Of a DNA stretch of 64,000 nucleotides, positions 47,501 to 59,400 are shown piece by piece. Below the pieces are notes generated by a model. It was not told where the DNA came from and did not search any database. It saw nothing but the letters and a program-made list of their open reading frames with translations. The position numbers were made by a program, and so were the translations under genes. Source of the DNA: Nematopogon swammerdamellus (Eukaryota > Arthropoda > Insecta > Lepidoptera > Adelidae); the NCBI GenBank assembly GCA_946902875.1, contig OX336340.1, positions 24,381,566-24,445,565 of the forward strand, given 5' to 3'. Numbering within the stretch: the first letter of the stretch is position 1; each line of letters begins with the position of its first letter.

Positions 47501-50500
47501 AAACGTATTTAAGGCAACGCGACCAAATCAAGGCTTTGGAAAAAATATATTTTATTTGTTGAATATATATCTAAATCTGTAGCTTTTTACTTTTTTGTTA
47601 CGATACATAGTTTTGGATTAAAAAAATAAAAACCTAATTTTTGATTGATTAATTGTGTTGCATCCTACTCCAACCAGCGAAAGCGGCGCCTTGAAAGAGG
47701 AGTACGTGTGAATACGGGTTGGCAGGGCCTTAATGCAAAGTTTGCACAAACCGCGAGGCTCTGTCTCCGCTCCATTCCTCGCTTTGATTCCTTTTTAACT
47801 TCTGTATAAGTGGGTTACCCGACCCTCGCTTATTTCTTTACAGTTTCCCCCCGCACTAAACATACCGCTGAATACATTCTGAGACGTTCCCGCCGTTACT
47901 TATGAAAAAGCCTAGAGAAACTTTTTAACTGATTCGCAGGATTCTAATCCAGATTCTCTCATACTTGTAAATTGCTTTAAAGCAAATGATCGTCTGGTAT
48001 GTTTGTATGTATGTATGTATGTATATATTATATACATACATACATACATACATACATACCAGACGATGTATCCCGACAATCGGGGTAAGCAGAGTAATCG
48101 GTGTTGTGCTGCAACTACTCTTGTAAATTACAGCACAACACCGACCACCACGTATTAGCAATGTATTAGGACAAGATAACTATCAAGCAGCAAGTCTTGT
48201 AAGGCACGAACACCCACCTGCTGCATGACTCGGTGAAAGGACCGTGCCAGGGTGAGAGGTGGATAGCCTGTCGTCCTTTAGCACGGCACCTTGTCCTTAG
48301 TCGCCTTTTACAACATGCACGTGGAGAGATGCAGTGGGGGTATTCCTTTTAGGTTCACTGTTTCTTAATAATGATATTAAAAGATGTTCAGCAATCAGCA
48401 ATTATATTGTCTGTTTATCGAACTGCTAAAGTTCCTAGACGAATAATATTTCTAATAGTATGAATTAAAACTATGAGTGACAAAATAAAATATTAAAAAT
48501 ATCAAGTCAACTTCTAGTGTCCGATGCCAAATACGACTTGGTGACGACAGCATAAGATTCCATATGGAATCGTGCAAGTTAAACTTGCAATACCTACTAT
48601 AAAATGCTGCAACTGTTCGAAATTTAGAGAGAGTACGTCATCGACCCGGTGGCGAAATGATAGCGCACATGGAAGATTTTTTATTTTTAGGGTTCCGTAC
48701 CCGACGTCCGGGAACCTATTACTAAGCCTACGCCATCTGTCTGTCTCTCTGTCCGTCTGTCCGAGGACCGTATGTCTTGAACCGTAATAGGTAGCCCGTT
48801 GAAATTTTCACGGAATATGTGTTATTAATTATTATGGCCGATATAACAACAAATAATGAAATAAGAAAAAGTAAAAAAATCGCGGGGTCCCCATACAAGA
48901 AACTAGAAAGTGTATGCACGCCATCAAGCATTTTAACTAATATGAAGTATTTAATAAAACACGCCTTAGATGGCGTGAGTGGCGCTGACCATGACTGGTG
49001 ATACGGAACCCTCAGTGCGCGAGTTCGACTCGCAGTTAGCCGGTAATTTTTTTTTTTTTTATACAAATTCTAAAATCACCCCTGAAATCATTCGACTGCG
49101 TCTGTTAACACCCTGTGTAACGCATTGCTTCTACCCGCAAACAAATTAGCATATAGAATAGAATATTATTAGATCTCGCGCATTTCCCCGCGTAGTCTCT
49201 TCCGAGCGCTTTTGTCAAATTTTTCTGACACCCTTTCGGCGGGACCTGCCTTTGCATTTATCGATTGAATATATCGTTATTTATTGCCTTTCGTCGGTAC
49301 ATTTGCTAAGGTCGGTGTCGACTTTCTACGAGGTTTAAATGTTTTTAGGGTTCCGTATCCGTCGTACGGGACCCTATTACTAAGCTTACGCCGCCTGTCT
49401 GTCTATCTGTCCGTCTGTCCCGAGGGTTGTATCCACAGAGCATCAAATACCGACCGCCGGCGCCCCTCTTAGAGGCGCCCTGAGCGCGATTTCTCTACAA
49501 CGCCGTTGAAGCCTGTGGGCGTGGCCTATGGCTTACATATGTGTGTTGTGCGTATGCATTTGTTTTGTGCGTGTGCCTAACTTGCTCCTCTTTGTGTGTA
49601 GTGTCGATACTAGCACACACACACACACATACGAAGCGCTAGCAGCACTGCGTGTAGTTTTTGGGTTTCAAATATTATCGCTTAGGGCGTCTCTAGTAGG
49701 GGGCGCGCGCGGTAGGTATTTGATGCTCTGTGGTTGTATCTCTTGAACCGTAATATGTAGCCCGTTGAAATTTTCACAGAATATGTATGTTATTATGGCC
49801 GATATAACAACAAGTAAAAAAATAAGAAAAAGTAAAATATTCACGGGGGTCTCCATATAAGAAACTAAAAAGTGTATGCGCGCCATCTACCGAAAAGAGT
49901 ATGAAGCATTTTAACTAATCATTTTAAAAACCTTAATGCCTTGAGATAAAGTTACAATTGCTTCGTGGGTTGCAAGATCAATATGAACTAATCATGAATT
50001 TTAACTAATATGAAGCATTTCATAAAACACGCCATAGTTGGCGTGAGTGGCGCTGACATGACATGGCGATACGGAACCCTCGGTGCGCGAGTTCGACTCG
50101 CACTTGGCCGGTTTTTTGCTTTTTTTTTTTAATGTGGAAAGCGCGACCTGTGGCATCGTTTCACTTACAAGTATGAGACTAACGATGCCCATGGACAACA
50201 TTCTGTGATGCACGGGGATTTCGAATGCCATGCCGGCCTGACAGGAGACTTTTCACGGGCCTTATGAAAAACCCCAGGCTGTACTTGGGACGAAATAGAT
50301 GACCAGGGAGTGCGTTCCACATTTTCCGGGTTCTGTGAATGAAAGAACTACAGAGTTGGTTGGTTGGTGCTCGGTAGGTCGAATATTAGAATTTGCTCGG
50401 TATATTAAAGGAATTTTTCACAAATCAGTATACATACCAGTGATTTTAATTTAGCGAATGGTTTAATATAATTTAGAACTTCTGCGACTGTTAAAACCCA

Positions 50501-53406
50501 ATTGATGGATGGAGGTTTATCCTAAAAAAAAGTGCAGTGGGGCCGGTACTTAAAAATGTTAGCCCCACTGCATCTCTCCCCGTGCATGTCGCAAAAGGCG
50601 ACTTAGGGATAAGGACAAGATGACGTGCTAAAGGGCGACAGGATAGCCACCTCCTACCTTGGCACGGTCCTTCCACCGGGTTTTGTAACAGGTGGGTCCC
50701 TGTGCCTTACTTGCTGCTTGATAGTTATCATGTCCTAATACTTTGCTATACGTGGTGGTCGGTGTTGTAATTTACAAGAGTACTTGCGGCACAACACCGA
50801 CTACTCTGCTTACGCTGATTGTCGGGATACAGCGTGTGGTGTGTACCTTGGCCTATATTAACCCTGGGGCTTTTATAAATATTTTCCTAAAAAAATTAAT
50901 AGACCCTTGGAAAAATAATATCTTACGCACGCCGCCGTCGCTTCTGAGGATTTATTAAAAGTGACAAATTCCAGTGATAAATTACAATTTAAAGTGTCTT
51001 TAATTCCTCCTAATAAGGATTTTCGAAATTTTCCATCCAGCGTTCTGTTGTTAAGATCGAGACTTGAGAATCTCGATGAAGCGCCACGATCATTCGGTAT
51101 AAAGTATGCACAGTCAGCTCTAAAATTGCAGATACGCCTGTGGAACGTTGTCACTCGCGCGCTCGCTCGCCGCTTTTAGTGATCAGTGAAAAGCGCAACT
51201 CAGTTAGTGTGACCATAGTTCTAATTCTGGAGGCGACTGTACGTTAAAATTAAATCTAAACAAAGTATCGAGGAAAACACGGAGTTTAAATTTTTCTGTG
51301 TGTACGTGGGCTGTTCCGAAAATTTTTAGCCACAGAATAAATACAATTTTTTTTTCCTGAAACTATTTTGATTTGACGGCTAATTTAAATACAAATCTCC
51401 TTGATGTAAATTATTGGCCAGCTATGTGTAGTTCTTTTTTTAAATATTTTTAACGGTTATCCGTCCCTCATATTTTATTTGCAACAATGGACGTCTCGCG
51501 AGAGGCTTTTCGTGTTATGATTTTCTATGCTTATAAACTAGGGTTAACCTTCAAGGAATCTCACGAAAATTTGCAAGCTGCTTTTGGGGAGTCTGCTCCT
51601 GCGTTGGTAACAGTTACTTATTGGTTTCATGAATTTAAACGTGGTCGAGAGAACCTAAACGATGACCCCAGACCCGGTCGACCATCAACTGCAGTCACTC
51701 ATGAAAACGTCATCAGGGTAGAGTGGCTATTGCGAGAGAATAGACACATTACACATCGGGAGATTCAGGCTGAACTGAAGATTGGTATTGCGAAGTTTGT
51801 CTGCCTCAAGCTTTCGGGGAGTTGAATAGCGAGCGCCCAAGGAGCGGCGTCCGTGGCATTCTTTTCCACCAAGATAACGCGCCCGCTCACACACCGGTAG
51901 AAACATGGACTATTTGACAACTTCGGGGGTACAAAGGTTATCCCATCCTCCGTACAGCCCAGATTTAGCTCCATGCGATTTTTTTTTATTTCCCACCCTA
52001 AAAAAAATTCTTCGCGGGCGAAAATTCAACACAGCAGACGAGGCCGTCGAAGAATTTCGGCGGTTATTTTTCGACCTCCCGCAAGATACGTTTTTTAAAT
52101 GTTTTGAAACCTGGTTCACCCGAATGCATAAGTGCATAGGGATTGGAGGGAAATATTTTAAAAAGCTGTAAATAATTTTTTTTCCTATTCTAACTATTTT
52201 TCATTTCACTAACAATTTTCGGAACAGCCTATGTATATTATTTTTATCATATTTATCAAGAAGAACGGATAACGAAATCCTGGAAAAGTAAGTCTATTCT
52301 AGATGAGAAATATTATTTTAACTGTAATTTTTTACATTTTAAAAATACAACAATTTTATAAGTGCAAAAAACATATACTTTTATAAGTATTATTATTTTA
52401 TTATTATCTATGTCACAGATTACTTAATTCTATGTCTTGAGGTTTTTCACTATTTACTCCATACACCCAAATCGAATGACAGCTGCCCATAGACTAATAA
52501 TAATTGGGCGTCTGTCCTATCAATGGGCGTCTGTAAGGTGGCTACGCAGGGAATCGCTGATTATCTTGTTTTTAGGGTTCCGTATCCGTCGTATGGGACC
52601 CTATTACTAAGCCTACGCCGTCTGTCTGTCTGTCCGTCAGTCTATCCGAGGCCTGTATCTTTTGAACCGTAATAGGTAGCCCGTTGAAATTTTCACAGAA
52701 TATGTGTTATTAAAGTTATTATTATACCCGATATAACAACAAATAATAAAAAATAAGAAAAAGTAAAAAATTCGCGGGGTCATACAAGAAACTAAAAAGT
52801 ATATGCCCGCCATCTACCGAAAACAGTATGAAGCATTTTAACTAATCAATAGATGGCGTGGGTGGCGCTGACCATGACATGGCGTTAAGGAACCCTCGGT
52901 GCGCGAGTTCGACTCCCGATTGGCCGGTTTTTTTAAGTCATTGTGTTGAGGAAATAATGATAAGGAATTGCCGGCTCTAGCGAGTTGCCGCGCGACAGAA
53001 ACAGGAGACAGAAGTCCTCGAGGATTGTATAAGAGGAATATAATGGGATCAGCCGCTTTAATGATGTTCGATCAAATTTGTAATTCCCTGAATTATTAAG
53101 ACAAACGACCTCGCCTTTGAGGGCTTCCCTAGTATTTTTTTCGCTTCAATTCTGAGCACCTTTATATTTGTCCAATTATAAAGTTTATCTTCTTCGCCGT
53201 AGTAAATAACCAGTGTGTCCCGAAGTTTGGCTTGCGACACAATGTTATTCTAATTGGACGTATGGATGTTAAGATGCCTCGTTAAAAAAATCTGCGTGTA
53301 TTGGAGACTTTTTTTGTTGCAAAGGTTGTGTGTTGCGAACTTCACGTTGTAAAGACAGTTTTTAGGTTTCCGTATCCCGTACGGAAGCCTATTACTAAGC
53401 CTACGC

Positions 53407-53441
<35 letters not shown>

Positions 53442-56400
53442 CCGAGGGCTGTATCTCTTGAACCGTAATAGGTAGCACGTTGAAAAATTGAAATTTTCAC
53501 AGAATATGTGTTATTATGGCCGATATAACAACAAATAATAATAAATAGAAAAAGTTAAAAATAAGGGGGGTTCCCATACAAGAAACGTGTTTTTTTTCAA
53601 TATTTTTTTTTTATGCCGAAACATCGGTGCGCGAGTCCGACTCGCACTTGGCCGTTTTTTTCTAAGGTTGTGTTATCGTAGACGCAAAAGTATCCTCAGG
53701 AAATACAACGGCAGCGGAAGCCCCGGCGCCGGCGGCTACAGGGTGCCTCACCGCTAACGCCGAACAACATAATTAAACATTCAACTTTTTCCAACTCTAA
53801 CGAGGGACTTGTTTTCAAGAAACACCCCTAATTGACTGAAACTTGAAATTGGTCGAGCGGTCCTGGAGTTTTTCGAAATGCCCGCGGCGACTAATTCCCC
53901 GCGAGTTGGTAAATGTTCATAATCTTCTGAAACCTCTCGTCACCCTTCCGAATAACCCCTCGTTAGGAAAATAAATCTACATATATAATTTGAAACAACA
54001 GCATTACCTATAGTCTTCTTCGTTTATAGAGCAGGCGAAACTTTATAGAGATCTGAATGAATTAAATTATCTAAAGAGTTATGTTTAGCGAAAACAAACG
54101 AAAATGTCATCCGGCCTCCGCGGCCCTCAATACCACCCATTATTCCATAATTTAACTATACATTATTTCATACGTCATTTCCGTTTCTTGAATTCTCCAG
54201 TATGCAAGGCACTTCATACAACCCGAAATTTAAAATGCACTGGACGTCAAAACTATAGTACAAATTTAATGACTTTATTCTTTAAAATTAACGACAGGAC
54301 TTGACTTCATCATCGAGACTCGAGAGGAATATATTCCAAAGTTTGAATTTTTTATTTCATGTATAATTGCCTGGTGTATAATGCCTGTTCTCTCATTATT
54401 TTAAATTTCGCTTATTTCTTTATCCTTTATTCATCATTTGTGTGATAGTACACTACTCTTGAATTTGTCCTGTTTAGGTTTTACAATCCGGTTCGATTAC
54501 ACCCACAAAGAAGAGCCGACAAGAAACTTCGCAGGGTTTTTTTTAATGTCTTTGATTACAAATACATTGTGACTAGCTACACAATAATAGACACCGCTTA
54601 CAGTGTTAAGATATAGTTTGAGAGCTAGAATAACTATAATTTAAGCTTGATAATTCTGACCGCATAAAATCAAAATTGAAAATAATACATACATATCACA
54701 CACGCTGAATCCTGACAATCGGGGTAAGCAGAGTAATCGGTGTTGTGCTGCAAGAACTCTGTTAAATTACAGCACAACACACAGCGCGAACGTTTCGCAA
54801 AGTATTCGAACAAGATTCAATCGATCTAGCAGCAAGTAAGACCCACCTGCTGCATGACTCGGTGGAAGTCTCGGTGGAAGTACCGTGCCAAGGTGAGAGA
54901 TGGCGAACCCGTCGCCCTTTAGCACGGCATCTTGTCCTTATCCCTTAGTCGCCTTTTACGACATGCAAGGGGAGAAAAAATTTAAAGACCCGTATATATG
55001 ACCAGTGTGTCCTCCCGGTTATGACGTACGGGTGTGAAACGTGGACTCTGACGGTCGCTGTTGTCCAAAGGTTGAAAGTTGCCCAGCGAGCAATGCAGCG
55101 AGCCATGCTGGGAATATCGCTACGTGATATGGTGCGTAACGAGGCAATCCGCCGACGCACCAAAGTAGTCTATATTGGACACCGGGTGGCTAAGTTCAAG
55201 TGGCAGTGGGCTGGGCACGTTAGCTGAAGAGACGATGACCGTTGGAGTAACCGTGTCCTTCACTGGCGGCCGTGGACAGGAAAACGGAGTGTGGGAAGAC
55301 CACCCGCCAGGTGGGACGACGACATTAAGTACGCCGGCGGAAATCAGTGGTTCCGTATCGCTGAAGGCCGGGAGGACTGGAGGAAAATTGGAGAGGCGTA
55401 TGTCCAGCAGTGGACGCTTACACGCTGACTGACTGACTGACTGACATGGGGAGAGATGCAGTGGGGATATTCTTTTTAAGTACCGGCTCACACGGTACGG
55501 TAAAAGTAAAAGTAAAAATTAAATCAGGTGTAAGCCTTTGTTATAAATTCTTGATACATGCATGATACACAAATATTTATATCCATTTAATTAACCTAGT
55601 AATCAAGGATCAATCTTATTCGATAGTTTCTATGCGTGTTTGTCCAACTAAACAAAGTATAAATGAAGCTAGCAAACTTACCCAATAAAGGCAAGAATGG
55701 TTTGTGGCGGTGGGCAGAATCCAATTTACCTCTACTAAAATGCTACTAAAGTGGGGCGCTCCAGTTAGTGCGCACCAGGTATTTTATAATACCGCTGTCT
55801 GGCAACACTGGGAGAGGTATTTACACGGGATTCACGCTACCTCGAAAACAATAATTGCGTGTGTATGTATTGTTTTTTTTTATTATTTTTAAAGTTAAAA
55901 ATAACCTGTTCCTAGCGGTCTACGCGAATTATATTTCCATTTGTCCATTTGTATTTATGCACATTAGGTAAAGCTGCCATTCGCCACGGCGCATGTCCGC
56001 AGACCCGTGCGCCGGCACGGGTCTAAAAGGTATGTCTATAAAACGAAACAGTTTTGAGCGTTACGGTGACCAGGGTCACCGTTTCGTTAAAAAATTACGT
56101 CCTATGCGAACGAATGCATCGATTTTTCACTAATAGCTGCACTATAGCGGCAAGAAATGCAGCAGTAGCCAGCTAGAACTTTGAGATAATGCTTTGACAT
56201 AGAATACGTCTTCGATTTCGCCTTATATTAATTGTCTATAGGGCGGCATACTCGATGTTCGAGAAATGGTAATAACGAATGAAATAAAGTATAGTTGAAT
56301 TATGGCATAATATATGTCGTTCATGGCCGCGGAGGCGGGATGACATATTTGTACGTTTAACAACTGACAGAAGCGTCTCGGCTACCGATTTATTTATTGA

Positions 56401-59400
56401 CCGTATAGTTGTTTACGATTTAAAATAGTTCTAGAGATGTTTTAAAATTTAAATAGACCAATATGTATAGTTTTCCAACTCTGGCAAGAAAGTGACTAAT
56501 GGTGCGTACCCCGCCGCACGCCGTTACGCTCAAAACTGTATCGGAGGGCGCTGTGCATTTTAATTAATTCGCTTTTCTATCAGGATGCGCGCTTATCAGT
56601 CGCCCCCCAGCCGGCCACAGTGCTACGGGACTGAGGACAATAAGTGAATGTACAGACTGGACTGTTCGGGGCTGGGCGGGCGGGCCGGAACCCTTAGAGG
56701 AGACAAAAACGAATATAATTCGTCGGCGTTGTTGAAAAAAAAAAAAACAATTTTATCGTTGCTTTTGCCATTCCTCGTTCGGTCGTATTAGGAGTGGGGA
56801 AGTTTATATAGTTTTTGACGTGATAACGTCTTATAAATTCATGAACACCGGCTGCACACACGAAAAAGTGTCACGTTCCATCTGAGCCTGTGTGTGCAAG
56901 CGAGAGCGCGTAACAAGCGATAGAGAGGCACAATCGGCCCAAGCGTCGGCTTGTACACATTTATCTCTCTGGTTCTAAAGTACCAGGGCAACACAAATTG
57001 AAAGGAGGTTACTCGTACCATAATATATTAAGCGCATCTGGCCGGTCGGAAAAGATTTCAAATTTAGAATATTGACGTTATCACGTAAAACTATCGTCCG
57101 TAAACCGACTTTACAGACAACCAATTTTTTTATTTTATTTTAGATTATTGCTAATGTCATTTTGGCAATTAAAGAAAATCTGTGCAGTGTCTTCGTGTGT
57201 TAGTTACCTAGTAGTATATCTGAATACATCAGTAGATATCGCCCGCAACATGTGGCGCTGCACGTAAATACCGTGCTATGTTGCAAGCAACGTTACCGCG
57301 ACCGGTGGCACGTAGGCCTCAATAAACAATGCATTAGAATATTTTGTGCTATGTATCATCATACATAACCAACCATTGTCTCCTGTATGACTAATGATAT
57401 CCTGAATGTGTGGAGCTTGCAAGGTATTCTTAGAATTTCTGATTGATAGTTGCGTCCGCTTGTCCGCAGGCTCTCGACGGCCAGAACATCTACAACGGCT
57501 GCTGCACGCTCCGCATCGACTATTCCAAGATGACCTGTCTCAACGTCAAATACAACAACGACAAGTCGCGCGACTACACCAACCCCTCGCTGCCCGCCGG
57601 CGACGGCGACTCCCATCAGCTGTTGACCAGTGAGTTGTTGCCGCATCTACTGCTCGGCGGGCGGCCGGCATTCGCCAGGGATAGGCTGAGTTAGTCCCAT
57701 TCTGTTCTGCCACCAGCCCCGACCGCACTGTCCCAGCACGACTCGCTCGCTCACCACACCCGCTCTCGGCCTCTTCTGCCCGTCCAGCCCGCCTATCTGA
57801 CCGAATCCACTGTCTCCAACTCTCTCTTCTGTCTATCTCGATACCATTTTTTATATTTAATATTATGATATCGATGAGAACAGCACTGCGCTGTCCTTTG
57901 AAGTATGTCCTAAAATGCGACTAAGGGATATGACTCCCTTCTTATATACTAGGTGGTAGGGTTTAACCCGCCCGCGTTGGTACCACCGCACTGAATGAAA
58001 GGTCGGTCGAAACGGCTATGTAAATAGTTTGTGTTTTCCGTTCAGTTCAGTGTAGCCGGCACGACCGAAGGGAAGCACTGACGTGACACCAAGTTCACCC
58101 GGTGTTATGGGGCTGACGTCACGGATGTTGTAGGTCATGTAGCCAACCGTGTCAGTTTTCATAGAAACAAAAAATTATTATTCCTCCATAAGGAGGGTTA
58201 CTACACTACTAACAGTGCCTTGTGACGAGTAATTCCAAAGGTGAATTATGTTCAGGTATGGCTGACGTCTACGCTGGACTTGCAGGCGGCGGACTCGCTC
58301 CGCAGTTCCTCGGCCTCGGGTCTGGGTTGGCGTCGCCTTACGGCGTGGGCGGCGTGGGCGGAGTGACCGGCGTCGGCGGAATGCCGGCGTTCGGTGCCCT
58401 CACGCTCACGCCGGCCTCGCCGGCCCTACGCGCCCTCGCAGCCCCCGCCCTCCCGCTAGCCACCGTCCTCCTCGTCTCCAACCTCAACGAGGAGGTAAGT
58501 ACCGCCGGCTCTCCCTCTCCGTACACCCGACGCTGTCGCCCGAGGGGTTAGTCACTAGAGCAAAAGGTGTACACCAGATTACCTGTAGGCAAGATTACCA
58601 GGGTTACCTGGTGATTTCCAGATTCCGAAGGATCACAAAGATTCGTAGGGATTTCCAAAGATTTCTAGGATTACCAAAGATTCTAGGATTTCGTAAGATT
58701 TCTAAGGACTACCAAAGATTCCTAGGGATTACCAAAGATTCCTAGAGGATTACCTAAGATTACCTGAGATTACCAATATTTTGATCGGATTGCCAATTAT
58801 TTCTTTGGGATTACTCGAGACTGCCTAAGATTTCCAGATTCCTCGAACTCCCACCTAAGATTACCTGAGATTACCAAGACTTTGATCGGATTCCCAATTA
58901 TTCTCTTGGGATTCCTAGATTCCCTGGGATTACTCGGGACCGCCTAAGATTTCCAGATTCCTCGGACTCCCACCTAAGGTTACCTGAGATTACCAAAAAA
59001 TTGTACACCAAATTCCCTAAGTGACTGACCCCTCGCTGTCGCCGTATGTGTCGCACTCACGATAGACTCTTAGACTAGAGGATACCCGCCTACTGTGTTT
59101 TGGGTCTCCACCGCCTACTTTGTCTTGGGTCTCCACCGTCTTGTGTCCCTCGAATCCCGAAGCGTGCGTTGTATTTGTAACCGCTGTGGAGAGATCGCGG
59201 CACTCAACACGTGCGGAGGGTACCGGGGACCGTAGACGTTCTCCAGTCAACTAGCGGCTACGCTGAAAGATTTAGTTCTAGAACACGCTTACAACACCGA
59301 AGTGGTAGACTAGTGCCCAGACGAGTATTCGCGCTTTGAACAGTAGCCCGTAACGACGTCGGCGCTGCTTTCTTTGCCTCGTTTCCTTCTTCAAAGCGGG

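Larger units (their letters stand above)
17570..57469 (+). other. heph: heph intron, 39.9 kb, interrupting RRM2
   Basis: The interval runs from the gtaagt donor at 17570 to the cgcag acceptor at 57469. The flanking exons join in phase 0 and give contiguous PTB sequence (AKT then ALDGQN), so no exon needs to be missing. It is filled with SINEs, LINE tails, MITEs, foldbacks and simple repeats listed separately. I found no additional coding exon in it. Confidence 0.85.

Noticed and set aside
55175..55432. Gly/Thr/Ser-rich protein frames at 55175-55432 and 63261-63518
   Set aside because: They are the wrong frame of the RTE LINE tail; the same shadow appears at both copies.
57359..57728. Frames on the minus strand and in another plus frame over 57359-57728
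   Set aside because: Shadows of heph exon b; the real frame continues PTB sequence across splice sites.
58338..58526. Minus-strand frame opposite heph exon c
   Set aside because: Shadow of the GC-rich linker exon.
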